From: Planctomycetota bacterium
GTDB taxonomy: Bacteria; Planctomycetota; MHYJ01; JACQXL01
NCBI GenBank assembly: GCA_016208805.1
Contig: JACQXL010000228.1
Location: 1-9,173 of the forward strand
Reading direction: 5' to 3'
DNA length: 9,173 nucleotides
A program made the translations under genes and the position numbers. Of this stretch, positions 1 to 6,169 are shown in pieces (within the stretch, counting starts at the first letter, position 1; each line of letters opens with the position of its first letter). A model generated the notes under the pieces. The model searched no databases. It was given only the letters and a program-made list of their open reading frames with translations, and had not been told where the DNA came from.

Positions 1-32
1 CCTCCAGAGGCGGGCAGGCATCGGTGGATGAC

Positions 33-54
33 GTATCCCCTGAATCAGGGATAC
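33..54. repeat. Short hairpin next to a MITE insertion site
   Basis: The arms gtatcccctga and tcagggatac pair with one bulged base around a single A. There is no T-run on either side, so it does not look like an intrinsic terminator. Its 3' end overlaps the left copy of the ACAT target duplication of the neighbouring element, so the hairpin may be the site into which that element inserted. Confidence 0.5.
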
Positions 55-56
55 AT

Positions 57-164
57 GAGGCTGTTGCACAAACCCAAACACGATCAATATGTTGTGGTAT
101 AACCACTAAAAAACACTATATGTTGTATAGTAATTTACAGTTTTGGTGTTTATGCAACAGCCTC
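57..164. mobile_element. 108-bp MITE-like element with terminal inverted repeats and ACAT duplication
   Basis: The ends gaggctgttgca (57-68) and tgcaacagcctc (153-164) are perfect 12-nt inverted repeats. They extend imperfectly to about 26 nt (caaacccaaacac against taaacaccaaaac). ACAT lies directly outside both ends (53-56 and 165-168), as expected for a 4-bp target-site duplication. The 84-bp interior is AT-rich and has no coding capacity. This is the layout of a non-autonomous element mobilised in trans. GGCTGTTGCA-type ends recall some IS5-like insertion sequences, but that assignment is from memory of end sequences and no transposase is visible here. Confidence 0.7.
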
Positions 165-374
165 ACATATCCGTTTTATCCGTTCACGGCGAGGCCGTTC
201 AGGACGAGTCCGCTTAATCCGTTTACCCAAAAACAGGGTAATTTAGCCCCCAAAACACCGATTTTGACGACTTATCTATCCACAACCTCTTATCAATCAA
301 TCTCTTATAAACAGGGGATGGGATACCCCACCCCCCTCGCCTTTACCCCTCACCCATATAATCAAAGGAAGTGC
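165..374. other. Gene-free stretch with a near-consensus DnaA-box-like site
   Basis: No credible gene is seen on either strand; the open frame covering 24-383 has low-complexity, unrelated composition and starts outside the MITE. The stretch contains several short atccg motifs (about 168-225). At 276-284 it holds ctatccaca, one mismatch from the DnaA box ttatccaca. Units resembling the downstream 22-bp array can be suspected from about 217 (atccgttta followed by cccaaaaacaggg, then a second 22-nt block at 239-260), but they are too degenerate to call firmly. A single DnaA-like match is weak evidence for any replication role. Confidence 0.35.
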
Positions 375-617
375 TATTTTTAATATAACCAGACGGCATT
401 TTTAATCAAAACAGACGCCGCCCCTTGTAAACTTACTAAAACATACAGTATATAACGGGTGGTATCTGATTGATAAAGAAAGGGCATCTGATTAACAAAC
501 GAACGGTATTTCTAATCAAGACAGGCGCTATCTCTTGTCAACTTACCAAAACATACAGTATATAAGGAGCGCCGAGAGTTATTAGCACAGACCGTATCGG
601 TTTATAAAAGAATACGG
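375..617. repeat. Degenerate 22-bp tandem array with a 110-bp higher-order repeat
   Basis: Ten units of 22 bp start at 375, 397, 419, 441, 463, 485, 507, 529, 551 and 573, and a 23-bp unit starts at 595. Many units begin tat or cat, have an A-rich middle and end near cagacgg. Adjacent units at 375/397 match at 17 of 22 positions, and those at 463/485 at 16 of 22. A block of units at 393-455 recurs at 503-565 (period 110 = 5 x 22), including the identical stretch acatacagtatataa at 441-455 and 551-565. The period is close to two turns of B-DNA and is not a multiple of three, which fits stacked protein-binding sites better than coding sequence. The function is unknown; an iteron-like or partition-like array is one possibility, and decayed tandem duplication is the plain alternative. 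Confidence 0.6.
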
Positions 618-682
618 TATGTCGGTAAATCGCGAGGAAAGCGTTATTTATCCTTGTTTTTTACTTTCTGTTTCTGGCAGTA

Positions 683-1780
683 TTAATCTTTCGCTACGGG
701 AGGGATTTGTAACTGGCTGGGTGATTCCAAGGACAACAGTTTGCTGTCAATCTTGTTCAAATCCTTCTCGGTCTGCTGGAAGTGTTTCTGGGCCGTGCCC
801 AGGGTGTTGCCTAACGATTCTATGTCGCCCCGGAGCCGGTTAAAATCTGTCCGCATCCCCTGGAGCGCGCTGCAAATCTCACGCGCGCTCTGCTCTATGT
901 GCATCCCTTTCAAGCCCAGCACAATCGCCTGCAGGTAGGCATAGAAACTGTTGGGCGAGACCGGAATCACCCGCCGGGACAGGGCATAGTCGTTAATGCT
1001 CATCTCGGTATCCGTATCGTCTTTGAGGATAATCTCGTAATAGACGTTTTCGGCCTGGACGAACATCAGCGCAAAGTCGGCCGTGCCTTCGGCCGGCAGG
1101 ATGTATTTCTCGGCGATGTCGTCAATGTGCTTCTTGACATCGCGGCTGAATTGCTTCCGGGCCGCCGCCTTTTCCGACTCGGACAGGGACATCAACCGCT
1201 TGAAGTTCTCCAGCGGGAACTTGGCATCCACCGGCACCAGGTACTGACCCAATTTGATGACCGCATCCACCTTCTGGCGCGATTTGAACATATATTGCAG
1301 GGTATAATTTTTCTGGGGCAGTATCTGGGCGAGCAGGTCGGCCAGCAGGAATTCGCTCAGGTTGCCGCGCAGTTTGGGCGCAGATAGGATTTCCTGCAGG
1401 CCGGAGATGTCCTTGCCGACCTCCAGCAGCCGTTCGCTCGCCTTTTCCAGCGATACGAACTGGCTCTTGACATCGGCCATCAGGTTACCGACATTCTGGT
1501 TGGCCGACTGGATATGCTGGATGTTTTCCTGCAGGCGGCTGTTTATTTCCTGGCGCAGGCCGGTGATGACCTGCGTGGTCTGTTGGATATTCTGGGCCAG
1601 GGAATCGTTGACCGCCTTCCTGATATTTTCCATCTGTTGTTGCATAAGCATAAACGGCTGGGCGGCCTCATCAGCCCCGGCCGGCGACTTCATTGAACGA
1701 ATGGTTATGACCAAGTATCCGATTAGCCCTAATATCAGAAGCCCTATCACAATGAGAATAATAATGAGATATACAGGCAT
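683..1780 (-). CDS. rmuC: RmuC-family DNA recombination protein, membrane-anchored
   Basis: RmuC proteins are putative nucleases that limit recombination between inverted repeats; their biochemical role is not well settled. Residues 4-27 form one hydrophobic N-terminal helix. Residues about 40-135 are Q/N/E-rich and heptad-like, a predicted coiled coil. The RmuC core then begins with GNLSE (139-143, family form GN-GE), followed by D172 and the D185-x-K187 pair in LVPVDAKFPL, matching the PD-(D/E)XK-like catalytic residues. The 365-aa length is on the short side for the family. The start at 1780 gives the membrane helix immediately; no Shine-Dalgarno is visible before it. It lies on the same strand as the DUF6941-like gene upstream, separated by an inverted repeat, and is probably co-transcribed. 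No clear terminator follows the stop at 683. Confidence 0.88.
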   Translation of the reverse strand: MPVYLIIILIVIGLLILGLIGYLVITIRSMKSPAGADEAAQPFMLMQQQMENIRKAVNDSLAQNIQQTTQVITGLRQEINSRLQENIQHIQSANQNVGNLMADVKSQFVSLEKASERLLEVGKDISGLQEILSAPKLRGNLSEFLLADLLAQILPQKNYTLQYMFKSRQKVDAVIKLGQYLVPVDAKFPLENFKRLMSLSESEKAAARKQFSRDVKKHIDDIAEKYILPAEGTADFALMFVQAENVYYEIILKDDTDTEMSINDYALSRRVIPVSPNSFYAYLQAIVLGLKGMHIEQSAREICSALQGMRTDFNRLRGDIESLGNTLGTAQKHFQQTEKDLNKIDSKLLSLESPSQLQIPPVAKD

Positions 1781-1790
1781 AAAATAACTG

Positions 1791-1857
1791 ATGAGATTGC
1801 TTCGTCGCTACGCTCCTCGCAATGACGTCATTGCGAGCACAAGCGAAGCAATCTCAT
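1791..1857. repeat. 67-bp inverted repeat between rmuC and the DUF6941-like gene
   Basis: The arms start atgagattgcttcg and end cgaagcaatctcat, and meet at the perfect centre aatgacgtcatt (1821-1832). The arms differ in the middle (tcgctacgctcctcgc against gcgagcaca), so they form a long hairpin with an internal mismatch. I see no clean target duplication. It fills nearly the whole intergenic gap and sits just after the stop of the upstream gene. The agattgcttcg...cgcaatgac motif is of a kind widespread in bacterial genomes as a dispersed intergenic repeat. There is no U-tract, so it is not a standard terminator, though the transcript could fold. Confidence 0.75.
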
Positions 1858-1861
1858 TTTG

Positions 1862-2305
1862 TTACAGATTCTTATTCGTTTCTCCCGGTGGTTTCGGCTT
1901 CGGCTCCATTTTGGATACCGTAAATTTCCGGCTAATCACTATCTGGTCGTTGCATAACAGTTCAAAGATATACTGCCCTTCTTTGGGGAAGGCAACATTC
2001 TTCAACTCAAAGTTGAATTCCACCGTAGCCAGCGGATTGGGGAAAGGCAGGGGCCCTTTGATATTAATCACGGTCTGGTTTGATTCCGTATGGGTACACC
2101 GCAGGCAGGCCTCATACTGGCCGATGCCTTCGGTCAGCACGCAGAATACATTCATTGACGGATGCCGGCAGGGTAATTCGGCAGAAGCGATATTGTTAAA
2201 GATGCCAACCAAACTCTTTTTGCCGGTGAAACGGTCTTCCATAAACGTATCGCAAATAATCATCGCCAGCGCAACCGGGACAGGTTTGGGTTTATTTGAT
2301 TCCAT
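1862..2305 (-). CDS. DUF6941-like small cytoplasmic protein of unknown function
   Basis: This is a 147-aa protein without signal peptide or membrane segment. The N-terminal signature ALAMIICDTFMEDRFTGKKS followed by LVGIFNNI is, from memory, that of the DUF6941 family, whose function is unknown. The body looks like alternating beta strands (FCVLTEG, VINIKGPLPF, VEFNFELKNV, IFELLCNDQIV), suggesting a single beta-sandwich or barrel. The C-terminus is a short proline/lysine tail (KPKPPGETNKNL). I chose ATG at 2305 over the in-frame GTG at 2317 because a strong ggaggag sits just upstream of the ATG and the GTG overlaps it. It lies 76 bp downstream of the FG-GAP gene on the same strand, but no functional link can be inferred. 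Confidence 0.75.
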   Translation of the reverse strand: MESNKPKPVPVALAMIICDTFMEDRFTGKKSLVGIFNNIASAELPCRHPSMNVFCVLTEGIGQYEACLRCTHTESNQTVINIKGPLPFPNPLATVEFNFELKNVAFPKEGQYIFELLCNDQIVISRKFTVSKMEPKPKPPGETNKNL

Positions 2306-2308
2306 ATT

Positions 2309-2315
2309 CTCCTCC
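2309..2315 (-). promoter_or_regulatory. Strong Shine-Dalgarno site that fixes the DUF6941-like start
   Basis: Read on the minus strand, ggaggag lies 3 nt before ATG 2305 (5 nt counting from the ggagg core). It is the only near-perfect Shine-Dalgarno seen before any gene in the window and it decides this start over the upstream GTG. Confidence 0.75.
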
Positions 2316-2381
2316 ACTAATCAGTAAACTGATTTAACGGATTTATCAGATTATTAAATCCGCTTTATCTGCTCAATCCGC

Positions 2382-3947
2382 TTACCGAGAAATTAGCACT
2401 GTTAAATAAGATTTATACTGCAATAATATATCACATCTCCCGTCATTGTTCAAGTCATCTATAAGCGCTTTATCGGGGATGCGCACCGGGTAAAGCAGAT
2501 ATTCATCTTTCTTGAATCCGATGGTATTCTTCTTCATCAGTTCAGCCCTGGGCGTGCCCGGGCAGACGGTCAGGGTGCCCTTTTTCCGTTCCGGCCCTGA
2601 GATGGTCACCAGGTCGGCTTGGCCATCGCCGGTAAAATCATATTCCAGGTAGATATGCGAGAAATAGCCCGTACCTTTGCCCACCCCTTGTATCGGGAAA
2701 TTGATACTGCGCTGGTAATCCGGTGAGACGCTGAAACCACGCCCGCCCTTGGAGAAATAGACGCTGTATCTTATCGGGATATATCTCAACAGCGCCTTTT
2801 TGAGATTGGAGCCGAAACTGGTCTCAAACGAGGTCAGGAATAGGTCCGGGAATCCTTCGCCGTTGAAGTCTTTGAGCCGCAACAGCGGACAAACGCCTTT
2901 GAGGTTGATTATCTGTGAGGGAGTTTCCGGATAAATGCCGTTAGCCGCTATAAATATAAAAATACGGGTAACTATCTCGCTGGCCAAATCACCGCCGGTG
3001 TAAGCCACAACAATATCTGACATTTTATCCCGGTTGATATCACAGAAATAAACGGACGAGACGCCGATTTCCTTGCCCTGATTGACGTCCTGCAGGAATC
3101 GCAGACTGAATTGACCTTTGGTGAACGGAGTGTTGCTCCCGGCCAGTTGCTGGATGTAATAATCCAGGGAAGATGTTGCGCTGTTGTAAATAATTACATC
3201 CTTGCGTCCATCCCCGTTTATGTCTCCCATAGAAATATTGGGCAGGGAATTGGAAATCCTGATAAAGTCCGATGAAGATGTCTTTAATTCCTCTGACGGC
3301 GTCAGAGGTATCTTGTAAGTCGCAAAACCATTCTGCCAGGACATAAACAGTTTGTATCCGTCCGGTTCTGGGATAATTATGTCGTCTTTGCCGTCATTAT
3401 TAACATCAACCCCGCCGAAGACAGAGGAAAACGAGATACTGTCTGGGTCGCCCTGGCGGAAAAGCGTATCCATCTTGAGCAGTTCTTTAGGCGCGGTGTC
3501 GTAGGTGCCTGAATCATTAAGCGGATAATATGATACCCCGGTTGACGTAAAGAATATCAACTCCTTACCCGGAACGGACTGATAATCACCGCAACCTAAT
3601 ACGCAAGCATCGGAAGAGATTTCCAATAACTGGTCCGGCACGGCATTAAACGATTTGTTACGTTGGAACAGGATGCCGGCATATTTCTTTATCCCGTAGG
3701 GGCTGGTGGCGGCTTCGCTGTTCTGCCCGGACGGATTATCCATGGCGGTGAATAATATATCCTTGCCGCCGTCATTGTTGAGGTCAATAAATTTCACCGC
3801 ATCAATCCGCAGCGGGGTTGACGGAGAGACAGTGATAACAGCAAAATTATCCAGCCCGACTGGGTGAACAATTTCGTCACCATTATCGGCCAAGACAGAA
3901 AACGCCGACGCCAAGAACATCAGAATAATGACAATAGATTCCTTCAT
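2382..3947 (-). CDS. Secreted FG-GAP/VCBS-repeat beta-propeller protein
   Basis: The 521-aa product begins with a Sec signal peptide (residues 2-20, hydrophobic IVIILMFLASAFSVLA, likely cut after A20); there is no lipobox cysteine. Calcium-loop motifs of the D-x-N-x-D-G type recur about every 60 residues: D55 (DLNNDGGKD), D181 (DVNNDGKDD), D242 (DINGDGRKD), D303 (DINRDKMSD), D360 (DFNGEGFPD), D437 (DFTGDGQAD) and D498 (DLNNDGRCD). A decayed one lies near D121 (GDYQSVPGKE). This is the integrin alpha-like beta-propeller, 7 or 8 blades, each likely binding one Ca2+. No enzymatic or anchoring domain is visible, so it is probably a periplasmic or extracellular scaffold or binding protein. A good minus-strand promoter lies directly upstream and the predicted mRNA is leaderless. 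Confidence 0.85.
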   Translation of the reverse strand: MKESIVIILMFLASAFSVLADNGDEIVHPVGLDNFAVITVSPSTPLRIDAVKFIDLNNDGGKDILFTAMDNPSGQNSEAATSPYGIKKYAGILFQRNKSFNAVPDQLLEISSDACVLGCGDYQSVPGKELIFFTSTGVSYYPLNDSGTYDTAPKELLKMDTLFRQGDPDSISFSSVFGGVDVNNDGKDDIIIPEPDGYKLFMSWQNGFATYKIPLTPSEELKTSSSDFIRISNSLPNISMGDINGDGRKDVIIYNSATSSLDYYIQQLAGSNTPFTKGQFSLRFLQDVNQGKEIGVSSVYFCDINRDKMSDIVVAYTGGDLASEIVTRIFIFIAANGIYPETPSQIINLKGVCPLLRLKDFNGEGFPDLFLTSFETSFGSNLKKALLRYIPIRYSVYFSKGGRGFSVSPDYQRSINFPIQGVGKGTGYFSHIYLEYDFTGDGQADLVTISGPERKKGTLTVCPGTPRAELMKKNTIGFKKDEYLLYPVRIPDKALIDDLNNDGRCDILLQYKSYLTVLISR

Positions 3948-3956
3948 AGTTAAATC

Positions 3957-3984
3957 ATTGTATGCATTTTATCAGATAAGTCAA
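3957..3984 (-). promoter_or_regulatory. Sigma-70-like promoter of the FG-GAP gene, leaderless arrangement
   Basis: On the minus strand, ttgact (3984-3979, 5/6 to TTGACA) and tacaat (3962-3957, 5/6 to TATAAT) are 16 bp apart. Only 9 nt separate the -10 box from ATG 3947. Transcription would therefore start at or within about 3 nt of the start codon, and no Shine-Dalgarno is present. Confidence 0.65.
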
Positions 3985-4006
3985 GACTTGTGATTGTCTA
4001 TTTTCC

Positions 4007-4034
4007 TTGTCTGGGACAGATTTTAAGATATAAT
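4007..4034 (+). promoter_or_regulatory. Sigma-70-like promoter of the mutase operon, leaderless arrangement
   Basis: ttgtct (4007-4012, 4/6) and a perfect tataat (4029-4034) are separated by 16 bp. The -10 box ends 9 nt before ATG 4044, the same geometry as the divergent promoter, and no Shine-Dalgarno lies in the gap (tagtgccct). It probably drives the whole plus-strand block from the mutase through ricT, since no other clear promoter is seen between those genes. Confidence 0.65.
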
Positions 4035-4043
4035 TAGTGCCCT

Positions 4044-5630
4044 ATGCGTAAATTAGTTTATCTGTCAGATAACAAGGAATATAATCTGGAGACACCGGGC
4101 CTGCCTGTCCCGATGGACATCGGGGCGCAGGCAGGCGAATATCCGTTCACCCGCGGTGTCCACCCGACAATGTATCAGGGCCGACTCTGGACGATGCGCC
4201 AGTATTCCGGCTACGGCTCGGCTAAGGAAACTAATAAACGATACCGGTTCCTGCTTGGCAAAGGGCAAACCGGCTTGAGCGTTGCCTTTGACCTGCCCAC
4301 CCAGATGGGCTATGACTCCGATGACCGGTTGAGCGACGGCGAGGTCGGCAAGACCGGCGTGGCCATCTCAACCCTCGCGGACTTAAGAATGCTCTATAGC
4401 GAAATACCGATGGATAAGGTCAGCGTTTCTATGACCATTAACGCCTCCTGCCCGGTCATACTGGCGATGTATCTGGTCCTGGCAGAAGAAAAAGGCATTG
4501 CCATGGACAACTTAAGCGGCACGGTCCAGAACGATATCCTCAAGGAATATATCGCCCGGGGCGCATATATCTTCCCGCCCGGACCGTCCCTGCGACTGGT
4601 GACAGATATCATAGAATATTCCATCAAACATCTGCCCAAATGGAATTTCATCAGCGTCAGCGGCTATCATATCCGCGAGGCCGGCTCAACCGCCGCACAG
4701 GAAATCGGGTTCACCCTGTCAAACGGCATCACCTATATGGACACAGCCATAGACCGCGGGCTTGATGTCAACGAGGTCGGCAAACGGATATCATTCTTTT
4801 TCAATGCCCATAACAATGTCCTGGAAGAGGTGGCCAAATTCCGCGCGGCCAGGCGGCTCTGGGCCAAGATTATGAAAGAACGCTTCAAGGCAACCGACCC
4901 GCGGGCGATGATGCTCAGGTTCCATACCCAGACAGCCGGCTGCACCCTGACCGCGCAACAGCCGGATAATAATGTAACCCGGGTTGCCTACCAGGCGCTG
5001 GCCGCCGTGCTGGGCGGCACGCAGAGTTTGCATACCAATTCCCGGGACGAAGCCCTGGCACTGCCCACCGAACAATCCGTCAAGATTGCATTGCGCACTC
5101 AGCAGTTGCTGGCCCACGAAACGGGTATTCCTGCAGTGGTTGACCCCTGCGGCGGCTCGTATTACCTGGAATCATTAACGGATGAACTGGCCAAGTCAGC
5201 CGAAGAATATACCAACAAGGTGGATGCTATGGGCGGCGGCGTCAAGGCCATAGAGAACGGCTACTTCCAGAAAGAGATTTCCGCCAGCGCTTACGAGTAC
5301 CAGAAACAGGTTGAGTCAAAACAACGTATCGTGGTCGGCGTCAACGAGTTTAAGGAATTGGAGAAACCCGGAAAGGCCGGAGCAAACTACCTCAAGGTCT
5401 CGCCCCGGGTCCAGCAGGAAAGGAAACGAGAACTTGCCGGATTCAGACGCCGAAGGGATGAACGCAAGATAAAGGAATCTACCCAACTACTGAAAGAATC
5501 AGCCGCAGGCGCAAATAATATAATGCCGTCAATTATTGACTGCGTCCGTAATAATATGACGCTGGGCGAAATCTGCGCCGTCCTGCGCGGCGTATTCGGA
5601 GAATATAAAAGCGGAACGGAGCGATTTTAA
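4044..5630 (+). CDS. mcmA: Methylmalonyl-CoA mutase, catalytic (TIM-barrel) subunit
   Basis: It interconverts (R)-methylmalonyl-CoA and succinyl-CoA by an adenosylcobalamin radical mechanism. The 528-aa chain spans the family signatures YPFTRGVHPTMYQGR (33-47), TMRQYSGYG (50-58), GLSVAFDLPTQMGYDSD (77-93), NDILKEYIARGAYIFPP (163-179) and SVSGYHIREAG (204-214). With a uniform offset of 35 from the Propionibacterium enzyme, Y54, R172 and H209 match Tyr89, Arg207 and His244. Tyr and Arg there mark methylmalonyl-CoA specificity; isobutyryl-CoA mutase has Phe and Gln. The chain ends before the cobalamin-binding domain, as in split mutases (archaeal and bacterial alpha subunits); the small subunit is not in this window. 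Residues 22-30 are an in-frame palindrome insert. The stop overlaps the epimerase start, so the two are translationally coupled. Confidence 0.93.
   Translation: MRKLVYLSDNKEYNLETPGLPVPMDIGAQAGEYPFTRGVHPTMYQGRLWTMRQYSGYGSAKETNKRYRFLLGKGQTGLSVAFDLPTQMGYDSDDRLSDGEVGKTGVAISTLADLRMLYSEIPMDKVSVSMTINASCPVILAMYLVLAEEKGIAMDNLSGTVQNDILKEYIARGAYIFPPGPSLRLVTDIIEYSIKHLPKWNFISVSGYHIREAGSTAAQEIGFTLSNGITYMDTAIDRGLDVNEVGKRISFFFNAHNNVLEEVAKFRAARRLWAKIMKERFKATDPRAMMLRFHTQTAGCTLTAQQPDNNVTRVAYQALAAVLGGTQSLHTNSRDEALALPTEQSVKIALRTQQLLAHETGIPAVVDPCGGSYYLESLTDELAKSAEEYTNKVDAMGGGVKAIENGYFQKEISASAYEYQKQVESKQRIVVGVNEFKELEKPGKAGANYLKVSPRVQQERKRELAGFRRRRDERKIKESTQLLKESAAGANNIMPSIIDCVRNNMTLGEICAVLRGVFGEYKSGTERF
4100..4135. 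repeat. Palindromic element inserted in frame in the mutase gene
   Basis: Arms cctgcctg (4100-4107) and caggcagg (4128-4135) enclose the near-perfect palindrome cccgatggacatcggg (4109-4124). The stretch 4107-4127 is identical to 7001-7021, between the tRNA and holB. Translated, it supplies residues 22-30 (VPMDIGAQA). Removing these 27 nt (4107-4133) would join GLP directly to GEYPFTRG, the usual mutase N-terminal context, so the insertion keeps the frame and falls in a surface-exposed N-terminal arm. Confidence 0.75.
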
Positions 5631-6046
5631 TGAGTGCACAGCCTACTGTAAGTATAACGAAGATTGACCATATCGGTGTTGCGGTGAAGAATATAGACAA
5701 CGCCCTGCGTTTCTATAAGGATGCGCTGGGGCTGGCGCCTCACACTGAAGAGATTCCCACGATGAAGTTAAAGGTCGCCAAACTGGATGTGGCCGGCGTG
5801 AAAATAGAACTGATTGAACCGCAGGCAGGCGAAGAATCAGTCGCTAAATTCATAGCCAACCGGGGCGAGGGCATCCATCATATCTGCTTTGATGTGCCGG
5901 ATGTCAGGGAAATGGCCAGGCATCTGGAGTCAAAAGGATATAAACCTCTTTTCCCGGAACCGAAAACGGGCGCGGGCGGCAGGACGGTCAACTTCCTGAG
6001 CCCCAAAGATACAAACGGCGTGCTGATAGAAATCAGCCAACCATAA
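5630..6046 (+). CDS. mce: Methylmalonyl-CoA epimerase (VOC metalloenzyme)
   Basis: It interconverts the (S) and (R) epimers of methylmalonyl-CoA, supplying the form used by the adjacent mutase. The 138-aa protein is a typical two-module vicinal-oxygen-chelate fold: IDHIGVAVKNIDNALRFY (12-29) opens module one and GIHHICFDVPDV (81-92) opens module two. Candidate metal ligands are H14, E60 in VKIELIEP (a Gln in the Propionibacterium enzyme), H83/H84, and E134 near the C-terminus (GVLIEIS). FLSPKDTNGVLIE is a strong epimerase signature. The ATG at 5630 overlaps the mutase stop (taatg), with a weak acggag site upstream. Its stop codon lies within the target duplication of the following repeat element. 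Confidence 0.93.
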   Translation: MSAQPTVSITKIDHIGVAVKNIDNALRFYKDALGLAPHTEEIPTMKLKVAKLDVAGVKIELIEPQAGEESVAKFIANRGEGIHHICFDVPDVREMARHLESKGYKPLFPEPKTGAGGRTVNFLSPKDTNGVLIEISQP

Positions 6047-6047
6047 A

Positions 6048-6162
6048 TACGAGTTACGCAAGACGTCCTAAATGTCATTCCCGCGCAAGCGGGAATCCAG
6101 TAAAATTAGTAACTCTTGGATTCCTGCTTTCGCAGGAATGACAAGGGGGTGCGTAACTCGTA
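6048..6162. mobile_element. 115-bp REPIN/MITE-like element with 6-bp target duplication
   Basis: The ends tacgagttacgca (6048-6060) and tgcgtaactcgta (6150-6162) are perfect 13-nt inverted repeats. Inside are two hairpins in opposite orientation, attcccgcgcaagcgggaat and attcctgctttcgcaggaat, flanked by tgtc/gaca and ccag/ttgg, which is the arrangement of a REPIN (paired inverted REP sequences). CATAAA lies flush outside each end (6042-6047 and 6163-6168), a clear target duplication. The left copy contains the epimerase stop codon. No transposase is encoded. Reading through it creates a false N-terminal extension (MDSCFRRND...) on thymidylate kinase. Confidence 0.8.
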
Positions 6163-6169
6163 CATAAAT

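Noticed and set aside
24..383. 119-codon open frame across the MITE and AT-rich region
   Set aside because: It spans a mobile element and repeat-like DNA, has no recognisable domain, and has composition unlike the other genes.
375..617. CRISPR array
   Set aside because: Units are contiguous 22-mers without spacers, they are degenerate, and no cas gene is present.
899..1387. 162-codon plus-strand frame opposite rmuC
   Set aside because: It is a shadow of the rmuC reading frame; the minus strand has clear RmuC motifs and this frame has none.
2306..2317. GTG start adding four residues to the DUF6941-like protein
   Set aside because: The GTG overlaps the ggaggag Shine-Dalgarno that serves ATG 2305.
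5580..5630. Truncation of the mutase before its B12 domain
   Set aside because: The chain ends at the normal alpha-subunit boundary and the stop is neatly coupled to the epimerase start, so it is a split mutase rather than a broken one.
6116..6169. 18-codon N-terminal extension of thymidylate kinase (MDSCFRRND...)
   Set aside because: It lies wholly within the REPIN-like element and reads its hairpin; the conserved kinase N-terminus begins at ATG 6170.
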